DNA from: Typha latifolia | Lineage: Eukaryota; Streptophyta; Magnoliopsida; Poales; Typhaceae | DNA length: 64,000 bases | Assembly: GCA_019914945.1 (NCBI GenBank) | Contig: CM034112.1 | Location: forward strand, 6,270,001 to 6,334,000 | Direction of reading: 5' to 3' | Shown: piece by piece, positions 20,109-31,620 of the stretch | Layout of the letters: the number at the start of each line of letters is the position of its first letter | How positions within the stretch are numbered: the first letter of the stretch is position 1 | Program-made: the position numbers and the translations under genes | Notes under the pieces: model-generated | Databases searched by the model: none | What the model saw: only the letters and a program-made list of their open reading frames with translations | What the model was told of the DNA's origin: nothing

Positions 20109-21664
20109 AACTACTCCTAACAAAATAAAAAATTTCGTCCTCGAAATTACATACCGGAGTTATCTAGTAAGTGAGGATAAGTAGACTGGATCTTCTCCTC
20201 AAGCTCCCAAGTAGCTTCCTCTACTCCATGATTCCGCCAAAGAACTTTGACCAGTGGTACGTTCCTTCTCCGAAGCACCTTCACGCATCTATCAACGATC
20301 CGAATGGGTTGCTCCTGATAAGACAGATCCTTCTTCAACTGAAAATGTTCCTCTTTCAACACATGGGAGGGATCGTGTAAATATTTTCTCAATACTGACA
20401 CATGGAAAACATTGTGAATTTGTGACAACTCTGAAGGCAGATCCACACGGTATGCAACTGACCCTACCTGCTCCAGTATCTCATAAGGTCCAATGTATCG
20501 AGGGCTCAACTTGCCCTTCCTCCCAAATCGGACAACTCCTTTCCAATGTGAGACTTTGAGGAAAACTCTATCTCCAACCTGAAATTCTAGATCTCGACGT
20601 TGACGATCAGCATAGCTCTTTTGTCGACTCTGGGCTGCCCGCAAGTGTTCACGTACCTTTCGGACCTTGTCAATGGTTTCCTGGATTAACTCTGAGCTCT
20701 CTATCTTCCGCTCCCCCACTTCATCCCAGCTGATAGGTGTCCGACATCTCCGACCATATAAAGCCTCATAAGGGGGCATCCCGATGCTGGAGTGATAACT
20801 ATTATTATAGGCAAATTCAATCAAAGGAAGATGCCTATCCTAGCTAAGTCCAAAATCAGCAACTGAAGCACGTAACATGTCCTCCAATGTCTGGATCATC
20901 CGCTCTGACTGGCCGTCGGTCTGAGGATGATAAGCTGTGCTGAACTGCAATTTGGTACTCAGAGATTTAGCAAATTGTTGCCACAATCTAGATGTAAATC
21001 TAGGGTCCCGATTAGAGGTAATGGACACGGGAGCCCCGTGGCGAGCAAAGATCTCATCTCGAAATAAGGTAGCCCGCTGCTCCATGGAATCTGTGGTGTT
21101 AACTGGAAGAAAATGAGCAGTCTTGGTCAACCGATCAACAATTACCCATATGGAATCTTTCTTCTTAATAGTCTTCGGCAGTCCAACCACAAAATCCATA
21201 GTAATATGCTCCCATTTCCACTCAGGAATGGGTAGAGGTCTGAGAGTCCCTGCAGGTCTTTGGTGCTCAATCTTTACCTGCTGACATGTCAAGCATCGGG
21301 ATACAAACTCCGCTATGTTCCTCTTCAGTCCTAGCCACCAGAAAGACCTGCGAACATCATGATACATCTTCGTCTCCCCAGGGTGGACGTTGTAAGAAGT
21401 CTGATGAGCTTCCTCCAAAATTTTCTTTCGGAGTTCACTCACATCTGGCACACAAAAGCTATCTCCAAACCTCAAGGCTCCTGCATCATCAATACGAAAA
21501 CCTCCTTTGCCTGACCCCTGGACTTGCTGAATTATCTGCATAAAGTGAGGATCTTCCGCCTGTGCAGTTCGGATCCTCTCAGCTAGAGTTGGTCTCACCA
21601 CCAAATGAGCAAAAAGTCCTGAGCTCGCTTTGCTAGAAATAATAGGAATATCAATCAGATTTGG
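20109..21664 (-). pseudogene. Tekay-type chromovirus integrase and chromodomain, one in-frame stop
   Basis: From 21664 downward: a linker from the RNase H region, the HHCC zinc domain (HQTSYNVHPG then CLTCQ) near 21400-21290, and the catalytic core with Asp in TMDFVVGLP, Asp in TSNRDPRF and Glu in TDGQSERM. The C-terminal domain (VFLKVSHWKG, KLSPRYIGPYEILEQVG, HNVFHVSVLRKY) follows, then a chromodomain (VKVLWRNHGVEEATWELEE) ending at 20147. A single TAG at about 20838 splits it. Gag, protease and RT are absent. The 5' end fuses in frame to LTR sequence. Confidence 0.88.
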
Positions 21665-22384
21665 CGGTGGGGGGCCTAACCTCCACCCTCTCCTCGTCTC
21701 CTTGACAGAGAAGGAGAAACAAAGGAGAGGGGTGTTGCTACCGGTGATCCTCGTCACCGGCAGCCCCCCCGGCTCCAGCAACTTCTCCCCAAGTTGACTA
21801 GTTCGACTTGGGCGCAGGAGAGGATAGAACCTCCGGCTAGTGCGGCCGGAGGGGGAAGAGTTGAGGAACTCCATGGCCGGCGGCCATGGAGTTTTCAACT
21901 CAGAGCTAGGTGGGCTCGAAGCCCTCTTCTCGGGTACCCACCTCTTTCAAGTGAAGAGGTGGGTCGGCCGAGGTTGACGAGTGAGGCCACCACCGCCGGT
22001 GGTGGCCGCAGGTGCCAAAGAAACCCGACGGTGGGAGGCGACATGGCATCGCCTCCCTCGCGCCCCGTGGGTACCCAATTTGGGTACCTACAGCAAGGGG
22101 GAAAAATAGGGAAACTTCCTAAATCGGTGGGTGGTCGACCCGAGGTCGCCGGTCGGCGTATTTCTCTGGTGAAAGTAGACGAAGATAAAATCCTAATTAT
22201 GCACGTGACGGAAACTTCAGCGGTCGGGAGAGAAAGAGACAGTAAGTGGACTGGATCTTCTCCTCAAGCTCCCAAGTAGCTTCCTCTACTCCATGCTTCC
22301 GCCAAAGAACTTTGACCAGCGGTTAGGGTGCACGCGCATGGCGCGTGCGCTTAAATTTTTTTTTTTTTTTTTTACGGGTGTTAA
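21665..22384 (-). mobile_element. Rearranged Tekay LTR block with captured chromodomain sequence
   Basis: It shares about 540 bp with the LTR at 19268-19815, and its outer end (TTTAACACCCGTAAAA at 22384) corresponds to the LTR start. In place of the normal promoter part, 22243-22322 holds sequence matching 20178-20257, the chromodomain coding end (VLWRKHGVEEATWELEEKIQ on the minus strand). A short GCACGCGCATGGCGCGTGC palindrome lies near 22330. It abuts integrase sequence on one side and SIRE pol on the other. Confidence 0.75.
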
Positions 22385-23682
22385 ACGAGTTGTGCAGGAA
22401 ATGGCTAGGGTTATGCTTCACGCTAAAAAGGTTACTCATAGGTTTTGGGCAGAGGCGGTCAATACAGCGGTACATGTGATAAATCGTGTTTATCTAAGAC
22501 CAGTTACATAAATGACTGCTTATGAAATCTGAAAAGGTAAGAAACCTAGTGTTAAATATTTTTCGAATTTTTGGTAATAAATGTTATATCTTGCGTGATC
22601 GAGAATATTTGACTAAATTTGACACTAGAAGTAGCGAAGGCATCTTCTTAGGGTATTCGAATAATAGCAGAGCCTATAGAGTATTTAATCTTGGCACTTC
22701 TACTATTATGGAATCTGCTAATGTTATGATAGTTGAATCCACGACTGATTTAACTGAAGCTACTCCTATTTCTGTTTCTGCAGATACATATGACGAAGAA
22801 ATATGAAAAGAGCTTGATCTAGAAATTGAGAATCAAGACGAGGACAAAGTTAAAATGAACAAAGATGACTGCTACCTACAGGAACCATCTGCCAGAGTGA
22901 AATCAAATTATCCACTATCACAACTGATCGGAGACGTGAATGAACCAATTAAGACAAGACGGCAAATCGAAAGTGAGGTATCATTTACTTGTTATACATC
23001 TTCTTTCGAACCTAAAAATGTGAAGGAAGCATTATTAGACGATTCTTGGGTTAATGCTATGTATGAGGAATTAGAGCAATTTTCTATGAATGATGTTTGG
23101 TATTTAGTTCTTAGACCTAACAATGTGAACGTCATTGGAACAAAATGGATTTACAAGAATAAAAGTGATGAACATGACAATATAGTTCAAAATAAAGCTA
23201 GACTCGTAGCACAAGGATATACTCAGGTTGAGGGTTTAGATTTTGATGAGACATTTGCTCTTGTTGCTATATTAGAATCTATTCGTATACTCTGAATGAA
23301 GATGTTTATGTGGAACAGCGAAAGGGTTCAAAGATCAAAAATTTCCTTCTCATGTGTTTAAACTGAAAAAAGCACTTTACGGGCTAAAACAAGCTCCAAG
23401 AGCTTGGTATGAGAAGTTGACTACTTTTTTAGTGGATGCGAGGTTCACTCGAGGGGGAGTGGACAAGACATTGTTCAATAGACGATTGAACAAGAGTTTA
23501 GTTGTGGCACAAATATATATGGATGACATTGTCTTCGGGGCAACAAGTCAATCGTTAGCTCAGGAGTTTACAGATCTCATGCATAGTCATTTTGATATGA
23601 GCATGATGGGTGAGTTGAAGTTCTTTTTGGGACTTTAAATTACTCATTTGGAAAGAGGGATATTTATCGCTCAAATCAAGTA
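22385..23682 (+). pseudogene. SIRE copia copy Y, left half: integrase C-terminus and RT N-terminus
   Basis: Ty1/copia pol. The integrase end (RVVQEMARVMLHAKKVTHRFWAEAVNTAVH, FGNKCYILRDRE, GYSNNSRAYRVFN) is at 22385-22720 and the RT at 22980-23640 (LDDSWVNAMYEELEQF, NVIGTKWIYKNK, KALYGLKQAPRAWYE, IYMDDIVFGATS with catalytic D-D). A deletion near 23297 removes the segment between two RT motifs. At 23682 it is cut inside the RT by LTR c1, immediately after AAGTA. The remainder of this RT, starting with the same AAGTA, is on the minus strand at 45069. The left side is truncated by the Tekay block. Confidence 0.85.
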
Positions 23683-24656
23683 TGTTAGGTTTTTATTTGT
23701 TGGCAATTGTGTATAAAATATTCTAAGTGTATTTTCTCATGTATATGAGCTTTACACAAGTCTAGAATATCTCTGGTTTGAAGAATTGCAAGTATATTGG
23801 AAAAAAGCCGTCGAGTTCACATTGCGTTCACAAACGCATTCGAACGCGGAATCTGCGTTCACACAGACAAAGAGCCGCGTTCACAAACGCGTTCGAACGC
23901 GGGCACGGCGTTCACACAGACAGAGAGCCGCGTTCACAAACGCGTTCGAACGTGGGTACTGCGTTCACACAGACCGAGAGCCGTGTTCACAAACATGCTC
24001 GAACGCAACCTGAAGAATTCAAATTGTCTCGTTCGAATGCACTCAGGCCCGTTCGAACGCACCTGAGTTCAAGTCATGCCGTTCGAACGCACCCGGGCCA
24101 CGTTCGAACGCACCAACGAAGTTTGATAAAATTGGACTTTCGTGAATACGGATAAGACTTAGATTTGGCTCTATCTTGGAGATCATATATAAGGATTGTG
24201 ATGCCCTATCTTGAGGGAGGTTGAAGAAGCATTATCGAAGGAGACTTCTTGAGGCTACATCGGTTCTTCAACTATTAAGGTTCCACTCATCTATAAAACA
24301 TAATCTTTCGTCTTAAGGGCTATATAGATGAAAGATCAATCTCGAGGATTACTGAGGTTGGACTTCAATCACGAGAAGCAGTGAATCGTGGGTTCTAGCG
24401 AGCAAGACTGAGAGGAACAAAGCCGTTTGGATCGACAGGTTGTTTTGTGAGTCAGTCTTGTAACTGCTACTATTCTAGTGATTGGTTTTGATTCGAGTTT
24501 GGATCCGTGGTTTTTTCCCGTTTGGGTTTTTCACGTTAAAATCTTGGCGTTCATCTCTGCTTTCGTTTTTTAATATTTCTACGGACTTTTACTTAAGTGA
24601 ACGAGTGATATCATTGCCTAGTATTTAAATACATACTTGTGTCTAAGGTTTTTTTA
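23683..24656 (+). mobile_element. LTR c1, 5' LTR of SIRE copy X
   Basis: It starts TGTTAGGTTTTTATTTG and ends GGTTTTTTT just before a primer site; the terminal CA has mutated. It contains a minisatellite of 53-bp units around GCGTTCGAACGC (23822-24110), a TATA box near 24185 (ATATATAAGG) and a leader. A variant unit with GGAATCTGCG is shared only with LTR c5 (45070-46098), so c1 and c5 are the two LTRs of one element. The flanking 5 bp are AAGTA. Confidence 0.88.
23822..24110. repeat. GTTCGAAC minisatellite in LTR c1
   Basis: Units of about 53 bp contain GCGTTCACAAACGCG, the 12-bp palindrome GCGTTCGAACGC and CACACAGACAGAGAGCC. About 3.5 units are followed by single GTTCGAACGC sites to 24110. 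The array ends about 75 bp before the TATA box. Confidence 0.9.
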
Positions 24657-24658
24657 AT

Positions 24659-24670
24659 TGGTATCAGAGC
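24659..24670 (+). other. Primer binding site of SIRE copy X
   Basis: TGGTATCAGAGC, complementary to initiator tRNA-Met, lies two to three bases after LTR c1. A single copy is present. This confirms that LTR c1 is a 5' LTR. Confidence 0.9.
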
Positions 24671-24704
24671 AGGTTCTCTCACCTTTGAGAGAGATCAGAT
24701 AGGC

Positions 24705-25733
24705 ATGGATTTTCATAGAGATGGACCATCATCTATTAGACCTCCTATCCTAGATGGATCAAATTATGGATATTGAAAAGCTAGGATGAGAGCTTACTTG
24801 AAGTCTATAGATGAACGAGTATGGTTTGCCATTGTGAACGGTTGGAGTCTACCAATGTACATGGTGGATGATAAACTTGCTAATAAACCGATAGAGTCAT
24901 GGGATAGGTCAGACTATGAAAAAGTTGGATGGAATAGCAAGGCAATAAATGCAATTTTTAGTTTTGTTTTCTCAGAATAATTTAGAAGAATCTCTACTTG
25001 TGAGATAGCAAAAGAAGCTTGGACGATCTTAGAAACTACTCACGAAGGAACTATGGCTGTAAAACTTTATAAACTTCAGAGGTTGACTACTAGTTTTGAA
25101 ACTCTACGTATAGAGGAGAATGAGACATTTGATGAGTTTTATGCAAAGCTGAGTGATATAGTCAACTCTAGTTTCAACCTAGGAGAGAAAATTCCTGAAA
25201 ATAGAATTGTCCGTAAGAACCTTATGTCTCTTCCAGAGAGGTTTCAGGCGAAAGTTACAACTATTGAGGAAAGTAAGGACATCGATTCTATGAAAGTTGA
25301 ACAATTGGTAGAAAATCTACAAGCATTTGAGTCCAGTCTTTCAAAACCGAGGAAGTCCAAAGTGATTACTCTATCCACAGTTGAACAAAGTATAGAGGAG
25401 TCAGATGATGAAGGTGATTTAGATGTTGAGATGTTGGCCATGTTCGTCAAAAAGTTCAATAAATTCTTTCGGAAGAAACTTGACGAGATCCTAAAGGCTC
25501 ATATCTCTTGAAAAGATAGGTATGGTGTTGGATACACTAGTAATTCAAATAATAATAAAAACTGTCTTCGTTTCTGCAGGTATACAAAAGAAAGAATATC
25601 TGAAGTCATCAACCGCATTTACAAAGCAATCCTGGATGAATACTTCTAAACTGAAGGTGAATCTACAAACTGGTGAATCGTCAACGGCACCAAAGGTAAA
25701 CTTTAGTCACACTCCTCGACACACGGTTAGTAG
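24705..25733 (+). pseudogene. SIRE copy X gag, lacking its zinc-knuckle/coiled-coil block
   Basis: The frame starts MDFHRDGPSSIRPPILDGSNYGY with a TGA for the following Trp, then RAYLKSIDERVWFAI, SWDRSDYEKVGWNSKAINAI, and the 25053-25511 frame (YKLQRLTTSFETLRIEENE, NLMSLPERFQAKVTTIEE, SKDIDSMKVEQLVENLQAFE). These are the capsid segments of SIRE gag. At about 25470 the sequence jumps from KKFNKFFRK to KLDEILKAH, omitting the first CCHC knuckle and the coiled coil found at 47346-47880. It is interrupted at 25738 by solo LTR B. Confidence 0.85.
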
Positions 25734-25738
25734 AAAAT
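25734..25738. repeat. Target duplication AAAAT, left of solo LTR B
   Basis: AAAAT is repeated exactly at 28540-28544 on the other side of the insertion. A 5-bp target duplication is the rule for LTR retrotransposon integrases. Confidence 0.92.
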
Positions 25739-28079
25739 TGTAACGCCCCCGCCTGGCACGGGCACGTGCACGCTCATGCGCCCACACGACACGCGCAGCG
25801 CAAGCGACAGGTCGGGCGGGGCCCATCATGCACAGATAATCTCCTGTGCACATATAATCATGACATCATCAAATAAAACCTGCTAACCTATCCATGATCA
25901 CATAATCCATCACCAAATAACTCATACTCTTAACCAAATAAACCTGTTAATATATGAATATCAAAGTCCACTATAATATATACTAGACCACTACATAATC
26001 TGGCAGGACCCACACAGGCCACAACAAACCATCAAGATACAACTAAAATAACTAATACAAGAGTACACTATGATTCGACCTGTATTATATAAATTATCGT
26101 CTAATACAAAAGAGTACAAATATCGAATACTGGTACAACTCAATTTCTATATAAACTATCATCTATACCATCTCGCATCTATGGCTCACCTCGTCATTGC
26201 TCTAAAATATCTTCTCAAGTCGCTATCACGTACCACATTTCTGAGGGGGTTAGAAAAGAAATAAAGAGAGTCATGAGCAAAAGGCTCAGTGAATAGACTT
26301 TACCCCGAATCAGTGATGCCAAACGGAGAGTAAATCATGTACTGGATAATATGAATCAGAAAGCAACATCATCTCATGAATGAGTATATGAATGTATCCT
26401 CAATAATACATAAATGAAAAGTATATAATATGTCATACTGATAAAAGTATACAATCCCTAACAATGAATAAACAGATCTCCATGTCATATGATCATCATA
26501 ACTCTCTATCAAATATGACACATGATGCATGCCGACCATGACCATGCTATGATATCAAATGCAACCATATATGATATATATTGACCACTCGATAATCAGG
26601 TAATTAGATGATAATGAAATTATATGCATTTCTCAACATCTCAATCATCAATGTCATCTCTATATGTCATCATCATACTAGACTACTGTGCACAGTCAAC
26701 ACCCGGTACCCAGTCTCAACATCATGCCCGAAGGCTCAGAGCATACTTTGCCATCCGCAAGGAGTATCTCAAATATAATCCTACATTGTCCGCTAAGGGT
26801 ATCAACATCAATCCAGACCGGGCACCCTTCTAGCTGATAGAAATCTCGTGAGGATAACTCACCACATATGCCCTAGCGAACGGCATGTATTCGAATGTCT
26901 GCTGCGCACACAGACTAATGACCTCGGACGTAAAGCCAACAGGATTGCGACCATGTCGAGCGATCAATCATCCATCAAGCGCGTCCTAACCCTTGCACCC
27001 ACTCGGGTATCCTCACGCTTTCTATCAACTATCCTATCAATCACATTTCATGCTTTCCTTCTAAATGACAGATCATATGCATATATCCAGTACGATAACA
27101 AGTCAATGCATAACAGGAATTTAGGTGGAATAGGAATCAAGAGAAAATGATGCAATATAGTCTCCAACTGTATCGTCAACACATGCATACTTATGCTAAT
27201 CTATTACATGGATACTCATGCTACAGATCAACTCGGTAAACAATCATAACAGTAGAATCATCTCTAATCATCTCTATATATATCACCAATGTACTCATAT
27301 TCCAAATCAGCATAATCAAATGCATGATAAAATATGCTCGACCATAATCATCTCTAGATAAAATCATATAATCATGCTGGAGGCCAAAACATGCATGTAT
27401 ATAAATATATAATATAACCTAACTTGAGAAAGGCGTCTAAGGGATAAGACTACTCACAGTCTGATCAGAAGACACAAACCACGCATCTTTCACGCCCGTT
27501 AGTTAACCGAGTGACACTCATCGCTAGCAAAGTCCACGGGGTCTCAAATAAGGGGTTCGGGATCTGAAAATATTTAAGTAACATAAAGTTAGTTGTTTAT
27601 CCCAATATAATCCGTTCGAGTAAAATATGATGATTTATTAGATTTTTGAATTTCTATTTATTTTTATAATTGGCTAGATTTTTAATTATAAATAAAATAT
27701 AAATATAGATAAAAACTAATTATAATTAAATTATATCTTGATTAATTAGGGACTATGTAGTCATTATCATATTTGTTACAAAATAATAATGTATAATGAA
27801 TTATTTAAAATGTATCTCATAAAAATATTGGTATATAAATTTGATAATTATAATTTACAAATCTATATATTAATCTAATAGAGATATAAATAAATAAATA
27901 TGAGTATTACTTATATATATACCTAATTAATCATTGATTATACAAATTACAATTAATACTAAACATATTGAAGAATATATTATTATTAAAATAATTAATG
28001 TCTAAATAATCTATTTGCATTAATTAAGAAGGAAAACCTAAATAAATAACAACAAATAAATAAATAAATAATTAAAAAA

Positions 28080-28142
28080 CACTGCTACAGTGCTAGGCTC
28101 GGCCCAGTACTGCCTGCTACAGTGCTGGGCTGAGCCCAGCAC
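28080..28142. repeat. Paired GC-rich near-palindromes in LTR B
   Basis: Two adjacent hairpin-capable units of the form TGCTGGGC..GCCCAGCA lie about 13 bp apart, next to the microsatellites. The same pair is at 51533-51587 in LTR C, better conserved (TGCTGGGCTCGGCCCAGCA). Their position, shortly after the CT-rich leader of the LTR, would place them in the transcribed R/U5 region. Confidence 0.7.
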
Positions 28143-28281
28143 TATGCAGAAAAGAAGAAGTGGAAGCTGAGGAGGGAAGAGAAAAAGAAAGAAAGAAAGG
28201 AAGAAGAAGAAGAAAAAGGGAGGAGGGGAGGGAGGTGCGGAGCCTGCGAGGAGGGCACCGGAAGCCCGAGCCCAAAGAAGG

Positions 28282-28285
<4 letters not shown>

Positions 28286-28322
<37 letters not shown>
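28286..28322. repeat. (GA)n microsatellite
   Basis: An uninterrupted GA repeat of about 18 units, equivalent to the CT tract at 51180-51230 in LTR C. It is part of the pyrimidine-rich leader of the LTR read on the minus strand. Confidence 0.95.
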
Positions 28323-28327
<5 letters not shown>

Positions 28328-28544
28328 AGAGAGGGAAAAGGCGGTGGCTGGGGGGTTGGTGGTGGCTACGGCGGTGCTGGGGCCCGCCGCAGCCAGCTGG
28401 CCGCAGCCGGTTGGCTGTGGCGACGCAAGGGGGGGGGTGCGTGGCTCCTCCCCCACGCTGCCCCAATGCATGGGCACGAGGCCGGCCACGTTGTGCCCAT
28501 GTAAAGAATTTTTTTTTTTTTTGGGATTGGGTTGTTACAAAAAT

Positions 28545-28990
28545 GGTTTGTTCTCACATGCTATCATTGCGGCATTCTAGGGCATATTCGACCTCATTGC
28601 AAATTTTTGCAAAAACCTAGAACTGCTTTTATTTATGGGATAAAAACAAAGGCCATATGGGTCAAGAAAAGTGATTTGAAATGTTATGTTGTGCATACAA
28701 CTTTGAAAGCTTTAAATTCTAATTTACGGTATTTAGATAGTGGCTGTTCAAGACATATGTCGGGTGACAAGTCGTTATTTTCTAATCTTGAAAAACATGA
28801 AGGGGGAGTTGTGATATTCGGAGATGGTAATTTATCCAAGGTAATAGGTAAAGGAAAGGTAAGTTCTCCGGGGGTTCCTATTCTTTAAAATGTTTTGTAT
28901 GTTAAGGGCTTAAAAACAAATCTTCTAAGTATTAGTCAATTTTGTGATGAAGATTATGAGGTAAAATTCTCCAAAAATGACTACATATGA
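28545..28990 (+). pseudogene. SIRE copy X: second zinc knuckle, protease and integrase start
   Basis: Right after the solo LTR, CYHCGILGHIRPHC (CX2CX4HX4C) is the second nucleocapsid knuckle of SIRE gag-pol. It is followed by LKALNSNLRYLDSGCSRHMSGDKSLF, the copia protease with D-S-G and the typical CSRHM motif at about 28735, then the FGDGNLSKVIGKGKV stretch of the protease/integrase linker and LSISQFCDEDYEVKFSKN at about 28930-28975. The frame breaks there; the integrase core is deleted. Confidence 0.85.
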
Positions 28991-30225
28991 AATCTAGAAA
29001 GGTAAGAAACCTAGTGTTAAATATTTTCGAGTTTTTGGTAGTAAATGCTATAGCAGAGCCTACAGAGTATTTAATCTTGACACTTCTATGGTTATGAAAT
29101 CTGCTAATGTTATGATAGATGAATCCACTATTGATTTAACTAGAGCTACTTCTATTTCTGTTTCTGCAGATACATATGACGAAAAAATAGGAAAGGAGCT
29201 TGATCTGAAAATTGAGAATCAGGACGAGGACAAAGTTGAAATGAACAAAGATGACTACAACGTACCGGAACCATCTGCCAGAGTGAAATCAGATCATCCA
29301 CTGTCACAAGTGACCGGGACGTAAATAAACCAATTAAGACAAGACGACAAATCCAAAGTGAGGTATCATTTACTTGTTATACATCTTCTTTCGAACCTAA
29401 AAATTTGAAGGAAGCATTGTTAGACGATTCTTGGGTTAATGCTATGCATGAGGAATTAGAGCAATTTTCTAGGAATGATGTTTGGTATTTAGTTCCTAGA
29501 TGTGAACGTCATTGGAACAAAATAGATTTACAAGAATAAAAGTGATGAGCATGGCAATATAGTTCGAAATAAAGCTAGACTCGTAGCACAGGGATATACT
29601 CAGGTTGAGGGTATAGATTTTGATGAGACATTTGCTCATGTTGCTAGATTAGAATCTATTCGTATACTGCTTGCTATTGCTTGTCACTTAAAAATTTAAA
29701 TTGTTTCAAATGGAGGTAAAAAGTGCTTTCTTGAATGGTACTCTGAATGAAGATTTTTGTGTAAAACAACTGAAAGGGTTCGAAGATCAAAAATTTCCTT
29801 CTCATGTGTTTAAACTGAAAAAGGCCCTCTACGGGCTAAAACAAGCTCCAAGAGCTTGGTATGAGAAGTTGACCACTTTTTTAGTGGATGCGGGGTTCAC
29901 TCGAGGGGGAGTGGACAAGACATTATTCATTAGACGGTCAAACAAGAGTTTAGTTGTGGCACAAATATATGTGGATGACATTGTCTTCGGGGCAACGAGT
30001 CGATAATTAGCTAAGGAGTTTGCAGATCTTATGCATAGTCATTTTGAGATAAGCATGATGGGTGCGTTGAAGTTCTTTTTGGGACTTTAAATTACTCAGT
30101 TAGAAGGAGGGATATTTATCGCTCAAACCAAGTATGCTAAGGATCTTGTGACTAAATTCGGTTTAGAAAATACAAAACATGCTAGAACTCCTATGAGTAC
30201 AACTACCAAACTAGGTTAGGATAAT
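28991..30225 (+). pseudogene. SIRE copy X: integrase tail and reverse transcriptase
   Basis: A short integrase tail (KKPSVKYFRVFGSKCY joined to SRAYRVFN) is followed by an acidic linker (KIENQDEDKVEMNKDD). RT segments are LDDSWVNAMHEELEQF near 29420, [17 protein letters not shown] near 29645, FQMEVKSAFLNGTLNED near 29705, KALYGLKQAPRAWYE near 29820, and YVDDIVFGATS near 29970 with catalytic D-D. It then decays into ITQLEGGIFIAQTKYAKDLV. At about 30222 it jumps to the RNase H end. Frameshifts are near 29320 and 29510, and stops near 29698 and 30006. Confidence 0.85.
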
Positions 30226-30540
30226 GCAGCGGGAAGTTGTTGTTCTCAGTTATTATGGATGAAACAGATGGTCAAAGATTACGGCATTGAACAAGATACT
30301 ATGGTGCTTTATTGTGACAACATGAGTGCTATTGATATATCGAAAATTCCTGTTCAACACTCGCGTACAAAACATATTGATATACGACATCATTTTATAC
30401 GCGAGTTAGTTGAAGACAAAATAATAGCACTGGAACATGTTGAGACGGAGAAACAGTTTGCTGATCTATTTACAAAACCTTTGGATTTACAGAGATTTGA
30501 GTATCTTCGTAATTCTTTAGGGATTTGTGCTTTGGATTGA
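30226..30540 (+). pseudogene. SIRE copy X: RNase H C-terminus
   Basis: The 93-residue frame has QMVKDYGIEQDTMVLYCDN (catalytic Asp in YCDN), the NPVQHSRTKHIDIRHHFIRE-type segment and the terminal FTKPLDLQRFEYLRNSLGIC. The first part of RNase H is deleted at the 30222-30226 junction. The stop at 30538 is the natural end of pol in this family, since copies Y and Z end at the same codon. Confidence 0.88.
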
Positions 30541-31558
30541 TTTTTTTGTTTGGTTTGCGTGTTTTGGTTTGCATGTTTCATTTTTATTATTTCTTTTCGT
30601 TTTCTTTTAGGTTTTCTTTACTTTGAAATTTTTTTTGTTTTTAGTTTTAGATTTGTCGAGAGTTTTTGTCATATAAAAAAAAAATTTGATGCACCCTAGA
30701 TTCAATAATATACTCTTGACATATAAATATGATTTTTCTCTTGATTATGAGTTATTATAGTCAATTTTGTCATCTTGTAGTATATTGTATCATTTTTTAT
30801 TTATTCACTCTCTCGACTTCTATGATAATTATACTGAAATTAATGCACTCATAACCTGTGTATATTCTTGAGTGAGCATGACATCATGAAATTTTTTTTA
30901 AATAGCTCACTATTGACGTTGATTTGCACATTTTGACCTCATGCTTAGTCATCACAAATGTGTTCATAAAAGATCAATGAAAAGGGCTACAATGAGTTTG
31001 TGTGAAAGTCATCTTATTTAGAGTCCAGTTTGACTTAGTACATTACTTGCAAAATAAATAAATTTTTTTTGATGTTTGTGAATATCTTATTGCACATTAT
31101 TTGATATGTACTACAAAAAAAGGGCTACCTACTCATATGTGAAAGCCGTTATTGCACCTATATGGTTAATATATAAAAGTAAATAATACAGGAAAAATCC
31201 TATTCGGTTATGGAGAATAAATCTAAAAGTGCAAATTTAAATACTAAGTCAATTTGACTACTGTGTTGTATCATTGTTTAAATAGGAAAGTTTATTTAAG
31301 AAGAATATTTCATGTTATCTATGCTCACCTTGCATACGTATATTGTTATGATCAATCAAGATTAATTTAATTTTGAGTGATGCATTAGAATTGATTATAA
31401 TATGCTTTTGATGATCTGATTGATCTATGTATGACTTATTTTATTCGATTGTCATATTCTATGTCTTGAATCTATTTTGAATTTTTAGAGGTGCATCTCC
31501 AAAAAGATTTTTGATTTTTTCTTAGATTTTTTACTTAAAAAAAAAGTCTTTCGAGGAT

Positions 31559-31570
31559 TCTTTATATATT
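31559..31570 (+). promoter_or_regulatory. Putative TATA box of SIRE ORF2, copy X
   Basis: CTTTATATATTG lies about 40 bp before an AAACCCTAG leader motif and upstream of ORF2. It is conserved in copy Y (43233-43224 on the minus strand). This is an inferred promoter with no expression data. Confidence 0.5.
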
Positions 31571-31615
31571 GCGTCCGAACCCAAGGGTTTTCATCTTCCA
31601 TCTTCCAAACCCTAG

Positions 31616-31620
31616 AAACC
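31616..31620. repeat. Target duplication AAACC, left of element Z
   Basis: AAACC recurs at 36235-36239 just after LTR c3. The uninterrupted sequence in copy Y has a single AAACC at the same place in the ORF2 leader. Confidence 0.92.

Larger units (their letters stand above)
25739..28539 (-). mobile_element. Solo LTR B (2.8 kb), Tekay-like
   Basis: It begins TGTAACGCCCCCGCC and ends TTGGGTTGTTACA, so the ends are TG...CA with TGTAAC/GTTACA inverted termini, and it is bounded by AAAAT on both sides. No internal coding region is present, so it is a solo LTR formed by LTR-LTR recombination. It matches copy C (50933-53968, opposite strand) along its length and copy A in its left half. Copy-C-like promoter features lie near the right end. 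It interrupts the SIRE X gag; the second CCHC knuckle continues directly after it. Confidence 0.92.
30541..31620 (+). other. SIRE copy X: pol-ORF2 spacer with internal promoter
   Basis: This is a non-coding spacer conserved with 33679-34500 (copy Z) and, reversed, 43330-44340 (copy Y). Near its end is CTTTATATATTG (TATA-like, 31559-31570), then AAACCCTAG at 31607-31615, a telo-box-like motif common in plant 5' leaders. It is cut at 31620 by element Z; the leader continues at 36240. Confidence 0.7.

Noticed and set aside
23778..24155. Overlapping Arg/Thr/His-rich repeat proteins in three frames, also at 31716-31988, 40789-41275 and 45512-46003
   Set aside because: They are frames through the GTTCGAAC minisatellite in the SIRE LTR. 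All three frames stay open because of the repeat period and base composition, not coding selection.
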